Source of the DNA: Snodgrassella alvi
Lineage (GTDB): Bacteria; Pseudomonadota; Gammaproteobacteria; Burkholderiales; Neisseriaceae
Assembly (NCBI RefSeq): GCF_002777745.1
Contig: NZ_MEIO01000055.1
Span: forward strand, 62,001-126,000
Reading direction: 5' to 3'
DNA length: 64,000 bases
Notes under the pieces: generated by a model
What the model saw: the letters and a program-made list of their open reading frames with translations, nothing else
Told to the model about the DNA's origin: nothing
Database searches by the model: none
Translations under genes and position numbers: made by a program
In this document: in pieces, positions 21,428-31,409 of the stretch
How the letters are laid out: each line of letters begins with the position of its first letter
Numbering within the stretch: position 1 is the stretch's first letter

Positions 21428-21490
21428 ACGCAACCAGTAAAAAATCTTTTACAATCTACCCTTTTCCCTGATTGCCATAAAGGAAGTCAC

Positions 21491-21763
21491 ATGAGTCATA
21501 TGGTGCATTGCGTCAAACTGGGCAAAGAAGCACCCGGATTGAAATTTCCGCCATTTCCCAATGAACTGGGTAAGCGCATTTACGATAACGTATCTCAGGA
21601 AGCTTGGGACGGCTGGTTACGTTATCAGACCATGATTATTAATGAAAACCGTCTCAGTTTGGCTGATCCGCGTGCCCGCCAGTATGTTATCCAACAAATG
21701 GAAAATTATTTCTTCGGAGAAGGAGCCGACCAAATCAGCGGCTATACTCCGCCACAGGAATAA
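21491..21763 (+). CDS. yggX: Probable Fe(2+)-trafficking / oxidative damage protection protein YggX
   Basis: A 90-residue cytosolic protein of the YggX family, linked to protecting Fe-S clusters from oxidation. The N-terminal [20 protein letters not shown] with its single conserved Cys, the [15 protein letters not shown] block, [20 protein letters not shown] and QMENYFF near the end are all diagnostic. An AAGGAAG ribosome site lies 6 bases upstream. Followed by a terminator. Confidence 0.96.
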   Translation: MSHMVHCVKLGKEAPGLKFPPFPNELGKRIYDNVSQEAWDGWLRYQTMIINENRLSLADPRARQYVIQQMENYFFGEGADQISGYTPPQE

Positions 21764-21768
21764 AACCC

Positions 21769-21804
21769 AATAGCTGTTCGACTGTATGCAGATGAACAGC
21801 TATT
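21769..21804 (+). terminator. Terminator after yggX
   Basis: Perfect 11-bp stem AATAGCTGTTC/GAACAGCTATT with a 14-base loop, followed by TTATTT. Confidence 0.8.
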
Positions 21805-21834
21805 TTATTTGCCCAATACTTTGTTACAGCTTTT

Positions 21835-22386
21835 ATGGTTATACAGCTTATTAAAAGTGATTTATTTCGTTACAGTGGCCGTACTGACTGGCGTACATTC
21901 ATACGCCACTATTTTTATAACCGGGGCTTTCGCTTTTCCTGCTGGCTCAGACTGGCTTCCGCACCGGGAATATGGCGTAAGCTAGCCTATCCAATGTATG
22001 TGTGGCAAAAACGCCGTAGCGGAATCATTATCTCTCCGCATACTCCCATTGGCTACGGGCTATATATCGGTCATGGCGGGCCGTTGATTATTAACAGCAG
22101 TGCCCGGCTGGGTAATAATGTCAATCTTTCACCCTATACAGTAATTGGTGCCAACAATGGATCGGCTGCCGTTATTGGTGACAATGTCTATATCGGCCCT
22201 AACTGTAATTTAGTTGAAAACGTCTGCATTGGTGACAATGCCACCATTGGCGCAGGCAGTGTTGTAACCAAAGATATTCCGGTTAATGCAACTGCTGCTG
22301 GCAATTACGCTAAAGTGTTGAATTATCAAAACCCAGGCCAGTTTATTCACAATCGCTGGCCGCCAGCAAACACTCATAACGCTTGA
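21835..22386 (+). CDS. Serine acetyltransferase-like hexapeptide acyltransferase
   Basis: A 183-residue protein with a short helical N-terminus (FIRHYFYNRGFRFSCWLRLA) and a left-handed beta-helix from about residue 65, with IGYGLYIGHGGPLIINSSAR, the catalytic-type His in HGG, and IGAGSVVTKDIPVNATAAGNYAK. It is shorter than CysE and lacks its N-terminal domain, so an O-acetyltransferase of polysaccharide or capsule type is also possible. No ribosome binding site is obvious. It sits alone between yggX and ppk. Confidence 0.8.
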   Translation: MVIQLIKSDLFRYSGRTDWRTFIRHYFYNRGFRFSCWLRLASAPGIWRKLAYPMYVWQKRRSGIIISPHTPIGYGLYIGHGGPLIINSSARLGNNVNLSPYTVIGANNGSAAVIGDNVYIGPNCNLVENVCIGDNATIGAGSVVTKDIPVNATAAGNYAKVLNYQNPGQFIHNRWPPANTHNA

Positions 22387-22471
22387 CCTGTGTGTAAAAC
22401 AATGCCAATGTTAATAACTTAACACCAAACAGACACGCCCTTACCCATAATGACAGTCAGAGGTATGTCCC

Positions 22472-24535
22472 ATGTCCGAAATTCAGCCACACCTACTTTG
22501 CCGTGAACTTAGCCTACTGGCATTCAATCGTCGTGTACTGGCACAGGTACAGGATACACAGGTGCCCCTGCTCGAACGTTTACGTTTTCTATGTATTGTT
22601 TCTTCCAATCTGGATGAATTTTTTGAAGTACGGATGGCATGGCTGCGACGTACCCGTCAGCTCTCACCTCATATTCCGTTGGCCAATGGCGAACTGCCGG
22701 ATACCGTTATCGCCCATGTAACCAAACAAGCACATGCCATTATTGCCGAACAATACCGTCTGTTTAACAACGAGCTGATTCCAGCTTTGCGCAGTGAAGG
22801 CATATCGTTTTATGCGCGCAGTGCATGGAGCGAGGCACAACGCCAATGGGTGGCTGATTATTTCCAGCATGAGTTGTTACCTATTCTTACACCTATCGGA
22901 CTGGATCCATCTCACCCCTTTCCGCGTTTACTCAATAAATCACTGAATTTTGCGGTAGAGCTAGAGGGCAAAGATGCTTTCGGCCGAACCGGAGGCATGG
23001 CCATTGTACAGGCACCGCGTATTCTGCCACGGGTATTGAAGATGCCTAAAGAATTATGCAATGGACACGATGGTTTCGTATTTCTGTCTTCAATTCTGCA
23101 TGCTCACGTCCATACTCTATTCACAGGTATGAGTGTCAAGGGCTGCTACCAGTTCCGCATTACCCGCGACAGCGATTTAAGCGTTGACGAAGAGGATTTG
23201 GAAAACCTGCGTACCGCCATTGCCGGTGAGTTACAAGGACGTCAATATGGAGACGGAGTGCGTTTAGAAGTAGCAGACAACTGTCCGGCACGTGTTTACG
23301 ACTTCCTCCTCAGTCATTTCCATCTGGGACGTGATGAGCTATATCGGGTGAACGGACCGGTAAATCTAGTACGCCTGATGGCCGTACCGGATATGGTTGA
23401 ACGCAATGATTTAAAATTTCCGCCATTTATTCCCGGAACGCCAGCCGTACTCAATAAAAATCGCGACCTATTCAGTATCATCAGCCAACGCGATATTCTG
23501 CTCTATCACCCCTATCAGTCTTTTGAACCAACAGTGCGTCTGATTCAGGAAGCAGCAGACGACCCTCAGGTCATTGCTATCAAAATGACTATCTACCGCA
23601 CCGGTAGTAATTCTGATCTGGTGAAGGCACTGATGAAAGCAGCAGTGACCGGTAAACAGGTTACGGTTGTGGTTGAACTGATGGCACGTTTCGATGAAGA
23701 AACTAATCTGAACTGGGCCAGTCAGCTAGAAGCTGCCGGCGCTCACGTGGTATATGGTGTATTCGGCTACAAGGTTCATGCCAAAATGGCGCTGATTGTG
23801 CGCCGCGAAGACGGCAAACTGAAACGCTATGCGCATGTTAGCACTGGCAACTATCATCAGGGTACCAGCCGCATCTATACCGACCTTGGACTAATGACCT
23901 GTAACCCCGACATCAGTGTTGATGTCAACACTGTATTTATGGAAATTACCGGGCTGGGGCAGCCCAATCATCTGAATAAAATAGCTCAGAGCCCGTTTAC
24001 ATTGCACAAAATGCTACTCGACAGTATTGACGGAGAGATCGAACAGGCAAAAGCCGGTAAAACAGCACGTATTATTGCCAAAATGAACGCTCTGGTTGAA
24101 CCCTCTATAATTAATGCCCTGTATGCAGCCAGCCAAGCCGGTGTACAAATCGAGCTGATTGTACGCGGTATGTGCGTGCTGCGCCCGGGTGTTAAAGACT
24201 TATCGGAAAATATTCGTGTTCGCTCCATTGTCGGCCGTCTGCTGGAACATGCACGCGTTTTTTATTTCGAAAACGGTGGTGACACTAAAGTATGGATATC
24301 CAGCGCCGACTGGATGGGGCGCAATCTATTTCGCCGTGTAGAAATTTGCACACCAATTGAAACGCCCGAGCTAAAACAACGTATAATCAAAGAAACTCTA
24401 ATGCTCGCCTTGGCTGATAATCAATGCGCATGGCTGATGCAGCCTGATGGCCGATATCAGCGTATTAAAGCAGCAGAAAATGAATCTGTAACCAATATGC
24501 AGAATATGCTGATTGAGCGCTATCGCCAACAATAA
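22472..24535 (+). CDS. ppk1: Polyphosphate kinase 1
   Basis: Reversibly polymerises the gamma-phosphate of ATP into polyphosphate. The 687-residue length is typical. The N-terminal domain begins LCRELSLLAFNRRVLAQ and contains SSNLDEFFEVRMAW. The catalytic domains include QRDILLYHPYQSFEPTV, MTIYRTGSNSDLVKALM and FGYKVHAKMALIVRRE, with the phospho-accepting His. The second PLD-like half has YAHVSTGNYHQGTSRIYTDL and VWISSADWMGRNLFRRVE. Monocistronic; a hairpin shared with dut follows. Confidence 0.98.
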   Translation: MSEIQPHLLCRELSLLAFNRRVLAQVQDTQVPLLERLRFLCIVSSNLDEFFEVRMAWLRRTRQLSPHIPLANGELPDTVIAHVTKQAHAIIAEQYRLFNNELIPALRSEGISFYARSAWSEAQRQWVADYFQHELLPILTPIGLDPSHPFPRLLNKSLNFAVELEGKDAFGRTGGMAIVQAPRILPRVLKMPKELCNGHDGFVFLSSILHAHVHTLFTGMSVKGCYQFRITRDSDLSVDEEDLENLRTAIAGELQGRQYGDGVRLEVADNCPARVYDFLLSHFHLGRDELYRVNGPVNLVRLMAVPDMVERNDLKFPPFIPGTPAVLNKNRDLFSIISQRDILLYHPYQSFEPTVRLIQEAADDPQVIAIKMTIYRTGSNSDLVKALMKAAVTGKQVTVVVELMARFDEETNLNWASQLEAAGAHVVYGVFGYKVHAKMALIVRREDGKLKRYAHVSTGNYHQGTSRIYTDLGLMTCNPDISVDVNTVFMEITGLGQPNHLNKIAQSPFTLHKMLLDSIDGEIEQAKAGKTARIIAKMNALVEPSIINALYAASQAGVQIELIVRGMCVLRPGVKDLSENIRVRSIVGRLLEHARVFYFENGGDTKVWISSADWMGRNLFRRVEICTPIETPELKQRIIKETLMLALADNQCAWLMQPDGRYQRIKAAENESVTNMQNMLIERYRQQ

Positions 24536-24620
24536 TGCGATACCAACCATCACTCTATGCGGCCGGTCAGAATGCTAAAGTAAATTTGTAATAAGCAGTT
24601 TAGCCAGTGCCATGGCAAAA

Positions 24621-24654
24621 AAAGCAAGGTTATCCATCTGGATACCTTGCTTTT
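24621..24654. terminator. Bidirectional terminator between ppk1 and dut
   Basis: Stem AAAGCAAGGTTATCC / GGATACCTTGCTTTT with one bulged base and a 4-base loop, flanked by A7 on the left and T4 on the right, between convergent ppk1 and dut. Confidence 0.85.
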
Positions 24655-24674
24655 CGTTTATTCAATACAAAAAC

Positions 24675-25136
24675 TTACTGATGACCAGTACTACCGAAGC
24701 CCCCTTCTCCACGGTTACTTTGCGCAAACTCATCTACAATAGTAAAAGCCGCCTGCATCACCGGCACAATAATCATCTGCGCAATCCGTGCCAATGGTTC
24801 AATTACATATGCTTCCTGACTGCGATTCCACAACGATACTTTTAATTCACCCTGATAATCCGAATCAATCAGCCCTACCAGATTGCCCAGCACAATACCG
24901 TGCTTATGTCCCAGACCGGAACGTGGCAATATTAAAGCTGCGTAGCCAGGGTCTGCCAGATATACTGCCAACCCAGTTGGCAGCAGAAAGCTTTCCCTCG
25001 GCTGTAAAGTAACAGGTGCTTCAATACAGGCACGTAAATCCAGACCAGCCGAACCAATAGTTGCATATTGTGGTAACTGTTCCGCCATTAACGGATTCAA
25101 TACCTTAATTTGTACAGATAACTCAGAAACACTCAT
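24675..25136 (-). CDS. dut: Deoxyuridine 5'-triphosphate nucleotidohydrolase (dUTPase)
   Basis: Hydrolyses dUTP to dUMP, keeping uracil out of DNA. The start at 25136 ([15 protein letters not shown]) gives 153 residues, the usual length; a longer reading adds a hydrophobic stretch without support. All five trimeric dUTPase motifs are seen: [43 protein letters not shown] and the C-terminal [10 protein letters not shown]. Co-directional with coaBC, 74 bases upstream of it in transcription order. Confidence 0.96.
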   Translation of the reverse strand: MSVSELSVQIKVLNPLMAEQLPQYATIGSAGLDLRACIEAPVTLQPRESFLLPTGLAVYLADPGYAALILPRSGLGHKHGIVLGNLVGLIDSDYQGELKVSLWNRSQEAYVIEPLARIAQMIIVPVMQAAFTIVDEFAQSNRGEGGFGSTGHQ

Positions 25137-25210
25137 AAACCAGTCTTTATATAATTTACAATTAAAAAATATCAGGACAATAAGCCCCAAATACACAAAT
25201 ACAGCCTTAA

Positions 25211-26398
25211 TTACTGCTGCGCAAGCAATTGTGCCAGCCGAGCAACAATAGCAGTGGCCGTATCATCTTTACTCATCTGCGGCAAGATAGTTTCCTGCTC
25301 GTCATCAAGCAGTATCACCTGATTAGTAGCTTTACCCATTGCCTGACTCACATCATTGGCTACCAGTAACGGCACACCTTTTTTCTTTCGTTTGGCACGC
25401 GCATACTCCAGCACATGCTCACTTTCAGCAGCAAAACCCACACAGAACGGCGCATTAGGCTGGCTGGCTACGGTTGCCAGAATATCGGCATTCTCAGTAA
25501 GTTCTATCGTCGGTACAGTTTGCCCAGCCAATTTTTTCAGCTTTTGTTCACTGCGATTTTTAACCTTGTAGTCAGCTACCGCAGCTACCGATATAAACAC
25601 ATCCTGTTCGGGTATTAAACGCTGCACTGCTGCCAGCATCGCATCTGCGCTGACGGCCTGTTCAGTATAAGCCAGCCCGGGTGCCAGCATCGTCTGTATC
25701 TGACCGTACACCAGAGACACATTTGCTCCGGCAGCACGACATGCCCGTGCCAGCGCCATTCCCATTTGCCCGCTGGAAATGTTGGTAATTCCACGTACCG
25801 GATCAATGGCTTCAAAAGTGGCTCCGGTAGTAATCAACACCCTTTTTCCCGCCAGTACAGATGGTACCCAGACATCGCATAATAAATCAGCTAGCTCTGC
25901 CGCTTCCAGCATACGCCCGCTGCCAACTTCGCCACAGGCCTGCTCTCCAACTGCTGGCCCCAATATCTTTATCTGATCCTGCTGTAATAACGCCAGATTG
26001 CGCTGATTAGCCGGATTATTCCACATTTGCACATTCATCGCGGGTGCAACAGCCAGCGGACAGCTACGCGCGGCTACCAGCGTTGTTAACAGATTATCTG
26101 CCATACCATGAGCTATTTTTGCCAGCGTATTGGCTGAAGCAGGCGCAATCAGCATCACATCTGCCTGACGGCTTAAATTAATATGTGCCATACCATTACC
26201 GCCAGACCCATCATGCGTATCCAGCAACACAGGTTCTCCACTCAGCGCCTGAAAGGTAGTCGGGCTCACAAAATCAGCAGCGGCCCGCGTCATTACCACA
26301 TTTACCTGATATCCTGACTTTTTTAGTAGCCGCACCAGCTCACAGCTTTTATATGCAGCAATACCACCACAAATACCCAGCAATACCTTTTTTTTCAT
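25211..26398 (-). CDS. coaBC: Bifunctional phosphopantothenoylcysteine decarboxylase / phosphopantothenate-cysteine ligase
   Basis: Two consecutive steps of coenzyme A synthesis. The 395-residue protein has the FMN-binding CoaC domain (about 1-185): [20 protein letters not shown], the active-site His in [22 protein letters not shown], and Cys in [13 protein letters not shown]. The CoaB domain (about 185-395) starts [20 protein letters not shown] and has [17 protein letters not shown]-type sequence. coaBC next to dut is widely conserved. Confidence 0.96.
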   Translation of the reverse strand: MKKKVLLGICGGIAAYKSCELVRLLKKSGYQVNVVMTRAAADFVSPTTFQALSGEPVLLDTHDGSGGNGMAHINLSRQADVMLIAPASANTLAKIAHGMADNLLTTLVAARSCPLAVAPAMNVQMWNNPANQRNLALLQQDQIKILGPAVGEQACGEVGSGRMLEAAELADLLCDVWVPSVLAGKRVLITTGATFEAIDPVRGITNISSGQMGMALARACRAAGANVSLVYGQIQTMLAPGLAYTEQAVSADAMLAAVQRLIPEQDVFISVAAVADYKVKNRSEQKLKKLAGQTVPTIELTENADILATVASQPNAPFCVGFAAESEHVLEYARAKRKKKGVPLLVANDVSQAMGKATNQVILLDDEQETILPQMSKDDTATAIVARLAQLLAQQ

Positions 26399-26955
26399 TA
26401 CCTATACCATCTATATAGCTACTAGGATAGCCAAAATCAGCCTGCAGCAGATAATCATATCCAACCCATATCACCAACACAGTAAAATGATGCAAACTAT
26501 TTGATTAAATAGAAATTTTTTTGCATAATCAATCAGTATTGCATTAGTGAACAGACACAATGCAGACAAGTAACACAGTTCAGTTATCAGACAAAGCCAG
26601 ACCGGCAAGTCAGCCCTGAACGAATATAACAGACAATTATTACATGGTACACTAAGCAATACTCAGTTTGCCAGACAGACTACAGCCTAAAAAACCGCAC
26701 CTTAGTCTGCTCCTAACAAAAATTAATTCAAGTTAGAAAGCACACATAAACATATGATTATATGAATATTTATAGATAAAGAGGAGAATTTAAATGTATT
26801 AACACTTAAATTTCATTGCCCCACGCAAAATGCTTGCATACAATGCCCCCCCTAAAGCAGGAGCAGAATCGTTTTTGCACCGTTCTTTATACATTACAGT
26901 AAACATCCATATGCCGAGCATTGGCTGGAACGATTTTTCTGGAGTAACCCTTATC
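26399..26955. other. Intergenic region between divergent coaBC and potG
   Basis: About 560 bases without a credible gene. It holds the probable potG promoter listed separately. Sequence from 26700 to 26800 is AT-rich, with an isolated GAGGAG at 26781-26786 that precedes no useful frame. Confidence 0.45.
26816..26844 (+). promoter_or_regulatory. Probable promoter of potGHI
   Basis: TTGCCC (26816-26821), a 17-base spacer, and TACAAT (26839-26844) preceded by TGC (an extended -10). It lies about 110 bases before the potG start. Confidence 0.55.
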
Positions 26956-28089
26956 ATGAGCGAAAACGCAACCACCAAGCCAAGCGCCGATCCCGCCGCA
27001 CACTATCTACAGATCAAAGACATCGTCAAAACCTATGGTGACAACTACGCCGTTGATCATGTCAATCTTACTATTAAAAAAAATGAAATCTTCGCCTTGC
27101 TTGGCAGCTCCGGTAGCGGAAAATCCACCCTGCTGCGTATGCTGGCTGGTATGGAAACGCCCACTCAGGGGCAAATTATTCTGGATGGTGAAGACATCAC
27201 CAAACTGCAACCTTACGACCGTCCTATCAATATGATGTTTCAAAGTTATGCCCTGTTTCCACACATGAGCGTTGAACAGAACATCGCTTTCGGCCTGAAA
27301 CAGGACAAACTACCTAAAGGTGAGATCAGCGCTCGGGTAGAAGAAATGCTGCGTCTGGTACAAATGAGTAAATACGCCAAACGTAAACCTCATCAGCTTT
27401 CCGGCGGGCAGCAGCAGCGTGTCGCACTTGCGCGCAGTCTGGCCAAACGTCCTAAACTACTGCTACTGGACGAACCATTGGGTGCACTGGACAAAAAACT
27501 GCGGCAACAAACCCAGCTCGAACTGGTTAATACACTGGAAAAAGTAGGCGCCACCTGCATCATGGTCACCCATGATCAGGAAGAAGCCATGACCATGGCC
27601 TCGCGCATTGCCATCATGTCTGACGGACAATTGCAACAAGTAGGTACACCTTCTGACATTTACGACTACCCGAACAGCCGTTTCACAGCTGAATTTATGG
27701 GTGAAACCAATATTCTGGCCGGCAAAGTTACTGAAGATGGATCCGACCATACCATTATTCAGTGTCCTGATCTGCAACAGATGGTTTATCTTGGTCATGG
27801 CATCAGCGGACCGGAAGACCAGAACATCTGGCTGTCCATTCGTCCTGAAGACATCAACATCTATCGCGAACAACCACAGCAAGAATACAACTGGTCAGCA
27901 GGCATCGTGAAAGAAATTGCCTATCTGGGTAGCTTTGGTATTTTTCATATTCAACTCCCTTCAGGCAAAATCATTAAAAGTCAGGTTTTATCCTCCTACT
28001 GGGAACAATCCAACATTCCCATGCCTACCTGGGAAGAAAAAGTTTACATCAGCTGGCCGGACAATCAGGCCAGCCCCCTGACACATTAA
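26956..28089 (+). CDS. potG: Putrescine/spermidine ABC transporter ATP-binding protein PotG-like
   Basis: ATPase of a polyamine importer. The start at 26956 (MSENATTKPSADP) has a GGAG upstream and gives 377 residues, the length of E. coli PotG. Walker A LLGSSGSGKST, Q-loop NMMFQSYALFPHMSVEQNIAFG, signature LSGGQQQRVALARSL, Walker B KLLLLDEPLGALD and the H-loop VTHDQEEAM are present. The C-terminal TOBE domain has LSIRPEDINIY. First gene of potGHI; the permeases follow within 19 bases. Confidence 0.93.
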   Translation: MSENATTKPSADPAAHYLQIKDIVKTYGDNYAVDHVNLTIKKNEIFALLGSSGSGKSTLLRMLAGMETPTQGQIILDGEDITKLQPYDRPINMMFQSYALFPHMSVEQNIAFGLKQDKLPKGEISARVEEMLRLVQMSKYAKRKPHQLSGGQQQRVALARSLAKRPKLLLLDEPLGALDKKLRQQTQLELVNTLEKVGATCIMVTHDQEEAMTMASRIAIMSDGQLQQVGTPSDIYDYPNSRFTAEFMGETNILAGKVTEDGSDHTIIQCPDLQQMVYLGHGISGPEDQNIWLSIRPEDINIYREQPQQEYNWSAGIVKEIAYLGSFGIFHIQLPSGKIIKSQVLSSYWEQSNIPMPTWEEKVYISWPDNQASPLTH

Positions 28090-28108
28090 CAGCCGTGGGA
28101 GCTTAAAC

Positions 28109-29077
28109 ATGAACTGGTTTAACCGCCTCAAAGGTTTGCGCCCCACTCAGGGGCTGGTAGTTGGCATTCCCTACATCTGGCTACTGGTACTGTTTCTGGT
28201 ACCGTTTTTTATCGTACTTAAAATTAGCTTTGCCGAGCAGGATATCGCTATTCCACCCTATACCCCGCTGTATCATATTGATGGCGATCTGGGACGGGTT
28301 AACATACTGGTTAGCTATCAGAATTATGCAGATATCTTCAACGATTTCTGGCAATCGCTCAGGCAAATGCTTATCGGTAATCGTGGCGACAATATTTACC
28401 TATTGACTTACTGGCTGTCGATTAAAACCGCTTTTACCACAACACTTATCTGCCTTCTGGCAGGCTATCCGATAGCCTACGCCATTGCCCGGGCACCAGA
28501 AAAAATCCGTAATGGCTTGCTGCTCACAATTATGCTGCCTTTCTGGACTTCATTTCTGTTGCGTGTATATGCGTGGATGAGCCTGCTCGGCCATAACGGC
28601 ATCATTAACACCTATCTGTTGAAATGGGGGCTTATCGACCAGCCACTGGATATGTTCTACAACTCATTCTCTCTGAATCTGGTAATGGTATACGCCTATC
28701 TGCCCTTTATGATTCTGCCTCTATACACTCAGTTGGTGAAGCTGGATAACCGCCTGCTGGAAGCAGCAGCAGATCTTGGTGCCGGTCCGATTAAGACTTT
28801 TATTTCCATTACCTTACCCCTGTCCAAGGCAGGTATTATTTCTGGTTCAATGCTGGTATTCATCCCGGCAGTAGGCGAATTTGTGATTCCAGAGCTGGTA
28901 GGCGGACCAGAAAATCTGATGATTGGTAAAATATTATGGCAGGCATTTTTCGACCAAAATAACTGGCCACTGGCTTCAGCTGTAGCCGTAATCATGGTGC
29001 TGTTACTGGTGATTCCAATTACCTTGTTCCATCGCTACGAAACCCGGGAAATCGAAGAAGGAGCCGACCATGCATAA
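28109..29077 (+). CDS. potH: Polyamine ABC transporter permease PotH-like
   Basis: Inner-membrane permease. The 322-residue protein has about six membrane segments (first at about 17-38) and a long periplasmic loop after the first, typical of PotH/PotB. The EAA coupling motif is EAAADLGAGPIKTFISITLP near residues 214-233. It overlaps potI by 8 bases. Confidence 0.93.
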   Translation: MNWFNRLKGLRPTQGLVVGIPYIWLLVLFLVPFFIVLKISFAEQDIAIPPYTPLYHIDGDLGRVNILVSYQNYADIFNDFWQSLRQMLIGNRGDNIYLLTYWLSIKTAFTTTLICLLAGYPIAYAIARAPEKIRNGLLLTIMLPFWTSFLLRVYAWMSLLGHNGIINTYLLKWGLIDQPLDMFYNSFSLNLVMVYAYLPFMILPLYTQLVKLDNRLLEAAADLGAGPIKTFISITLPLSKAGIISGSMLVFIPAVGEFVIPELVGGPENLMIGKILWQAFFDQNNWPLASAVAVIMVLLLVIPITLFHRYETREIEEGADHA

Positions 29078-29951
29078 AAATAAATCATCCTGGTTTCTCA
29101 GAGGCATGCTGATTCTGGGACTGGCCTTTCTATACATGCCACTGGTCATTCTGGTTATTTACTCGTTTAATAGCTCGCGTCTGGTTACTGTCTGGGGAGG
29201 CTTTTCAACCCAATGGTATGGCAAGCTGCTACAGAACGAACAGATACTGGATGCAGCATGGTTATCCGTGCGCATTGCCTTGTGTTCAGCCGCAGCAGCC
29301 GTTATTCTTGGAACATTGGCAGGCTATGCATTAGCACGTATCAAGCGCTTTCGCGGCAATACTCTGTTTGCCGGCATGGTGTCTGCACCAATGGTTATGC
29401 CAGATATCATCACTGGCCTGTCCATGCTACTGCTGATTATTCAGGTGCAAATGCTGCTGCAAAACAGCGCTTTCAGCTTCCTGTATTTTGAACGGGGCTT
29501 CTTTACCATCTGGCTGGGGCACACCACCCTATGCATGGCCTACGTGACTGTTATTATCCGCTCACGCCTGTCCGAGCTGAATCAGTCGCTGGAAGAAGCA
29601 GCCAAAGACCTTGGCGCACGGCCATTAAAGGTATTTTTTCTGATTACTCTGCCTTCTATTGCACCGGCCATTGCCTCCGGCTTCCTGTTATCCATCACCC
29701 TGTCACTGGACGATTTGGTGATTACCTCGTTCCTGTCCGGCCCGGGTTCTTCCACCCTGCCCATGATTATTTTTTCCAAAATCAAACTGGGGTTAGATCC
29801 GCAAATGAATGTACTGGCCACCATCATCATCGCACTAGTGGGTACTTTGGCTATTGGCATCAACTACTGCATGATGCGGCAGAACACCAGACGTGAACGA
29901 GAAATGGCAGAAGCCTACCGCCAAAGCCAGTTACTCGAGGCAAATAAATAA
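29070..29951 (+). CDS. potI: Polyamine ABC transporter permease PotI-like
   Basis: Second permease of the importer. The 293-residue protein has six membrane segments and the EAA motif EEAAKDLGARPLKVFFLITL. SLDDLVITSFLSGPGSSTLP is conserved in PotI/PotC. It overlaps potH by 8 bases, and a strong terminator follows. No periplasmic binding protein (potF) lies beside it, so the receptor must be encoded elsewhere. Confidence 0.93.
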   Translation: MHKNKSSWFLRGMLILGLAFLYMPLVILVIYSFNSSRLVTVWGGFSTQWYGKLLQNEQILDAAWLSVRIALCSAAAAVILGTLAGYALARIKRFRGNTLFAGMVSAPMVMPDIITGLSMLLLIIQVQMLLQNSAFSFLYFERGFFTIWLGHTTLCMAYVTVIIRSRLSELNQSLEEAAKDLGARPLKVFFLITLPSIAPAIASGFLLSITLSLDDLVITSFLSGPGSSTLPMIIFSKIKLGLDPQMNVLATIIIALVGTLAIGINYCMMRQNTRREREMAEAYRQSQLLEANK

Positions 29952-29963
29952 AATTTTTACCAC

Positions 29964-29991
29964 GGCAGTTATCTGATTTCCGATAACTGCC
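29964..29991 (+). terminator. Terminator of potGHI
   Basis: Perfect 10-bp stem GGCAGTTATC/GATAACTGCC with an 8-base loop, followed by AATTTTTTAT. Confidence 0.88.
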
Positions 29992-30028
29992 AATTTTTTA
30001 TCCTTTTGTCCAGATTCTCACAGCACCC

Positions 30029-31342
30029 ATGTCTACACCATTTCCACATACTGAACCCGTTCACAGCTATTATACTGCCAGCCGTAATGAGCACACCGAC
30101 TACCCTCGCTTACAGGGCTCCGTAGAAGTCGAAACATGTATTATCGGTGGTGGCCTGAGTGGTATCGGCACAGCATTGCCACTGGCACAGCAACAGCGCA
30201 GCGTGGCGCTTATCGAAGCAGCACAGATTGGTTACGGCGCGTCTGGCCGCAACGGTGGCCAGGTAATTTATGGCTATGCTGCCGAAATGAGCAGCATAGC
30301 CAGCATGATTGGCCTGAAAAATGCCCAAACCCTATGGCAGTGGAGCCGCGAAGCCGTTGCTCTAGTAGAGCAACAGATTCAAACCTACCAGATAGCCTGT
30401 GACTGGCAGCGCGGCTATGCTCATGTTGCCATCCGGCCACGGCATCTGCATGCCCTAACAGAATGGGTGAAAGAAGCTGCCATACATTATCATTTTCACG
30501 ATTATCAGATATGGAATCAAAACCAACTGCAACAACAGCTGGCAAGTGAACGCTATATAGGCGCAATTTTTGACCAACAGGCAGGTCATCTGCATCCACT
30601 CAACTACACGCTGGGGCTGGCTCGCGCAGCAGTCGAAGCTGGCGCATTATTATTCGAGCACTCACCCATGCTCACCTTAGAACCATGGCAACATGGCTAC
30701 CGAATTACCACCCCGAACGGCCATATTACAGCCAAAAATCTTGTCATTGCCGTTAATACCTTTACCCGCAGTCTGCAACATGCACCTATTCGGCCATTGG
30801 CAGCCAAAATTCTGCCGGTAGGCACTTATATGATTGCAACAGCACCACTAGGCGAGCGTGCTCAACGCCTTATACCAAATAACATGGCCGTATGTGATAC
30901 CCGCTTTGTGCTCGACTATTACCGTCTTAGTGCAGACAAGCGTCTGTTGTTTGGAGGCAAGGTTAACTATTCCGGTCGCGAGCCCAGTCAGCAGCAGTTA
31001 ATTCAAGGCATGCGTCGAGATATGTTAAAAGTTTTTCCGCAACTGGCAGATGTACATATTGACTATGCCTGGGGCGGTCAGGTTGACATCAGCATGAACC
31101 GCATTCCCCATTTCGGTCGCCTTAATCCACAGCTATACTTTTTACAGGGATTTTCTGGACATGGCGTAGCTGCTACCGGACTGGGCGGACAGATTATTGC
31201 CGAAGCCATCAGCGGTGATGACAGTCGCCTGCGCCTGTTTGAGAAAATAACCCATCACAATTTTCCGGGAGGCAAGCTTTTGCGCCTGCCTGCACAATGG
31301 CTTGGCGTAGGCTATTACCGTCTAAAAGATTTATTACCTTAA
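30029..31342 (+). CDS. FAD-dependent amine oxidoreductase (PuuB/OrdL-like)
   Basis: A 437-residue flavoenzyme of the D-amino-acid-oxidase family. The FAD motif is CIIGGGLSGIGTALPLAQQ near residues 37-55, then IGYGASGRNGGQV, and the C-terminal FLQGFSGHGVAATGLGGQII. This arrangement is that of gamma-glutamylputrescine oxidase (PuuB) and related OrdL proteins. Following polyamine transport genes, though behind a terminator, it probably oxidises a polyamine derivative; the exact substrate is inference. No other puu genes are visible. Confidence 0.82.
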   Translation: MSTPFPHTEPVHSYYTASRNEHTDYPRLQGSVEVETCIIGGGLSGIGTALPLAQQQRSVALIEAAQIGYGASGRNGGQVIYGYAAEMSSIASMIGLKNAQTLWQWSREAVALVEQQIQTYQIACDWQRGYAHVAIRPRHLHALTEWVKEAAIHYHFHDYQIWNQNQLQQQLASERYIGAIFDQQAGHLHPLNYTLGLARAAVEAGALLFEHSPMLTLEPWQHGYRITTPNGHITAKNLVIAVNTFTRSLQHAPIRPLAAKILPVGTYMIATAPLGERAQRLIPNNMAVCDTRFVLDYYRLSADKRLLFGGKVNYSGREPSQQQLIQGMRRDMLKVFPQLADVHIDYAWGGQVDISMNRIPHFGRLNPQLYFLQGFSGHGVAATGLGGQIIAEAISGDDSRLRLFEKITHHNFPGGKLLRLPAQWLGVGYYRLKDLLP

Positions 31343-31409
31343 ATTTAAGAGCAATAAACTCAACTATAGTACAATCAATATTCTGTTTTGAATTTTAACA
31401 ACAAGCTAC

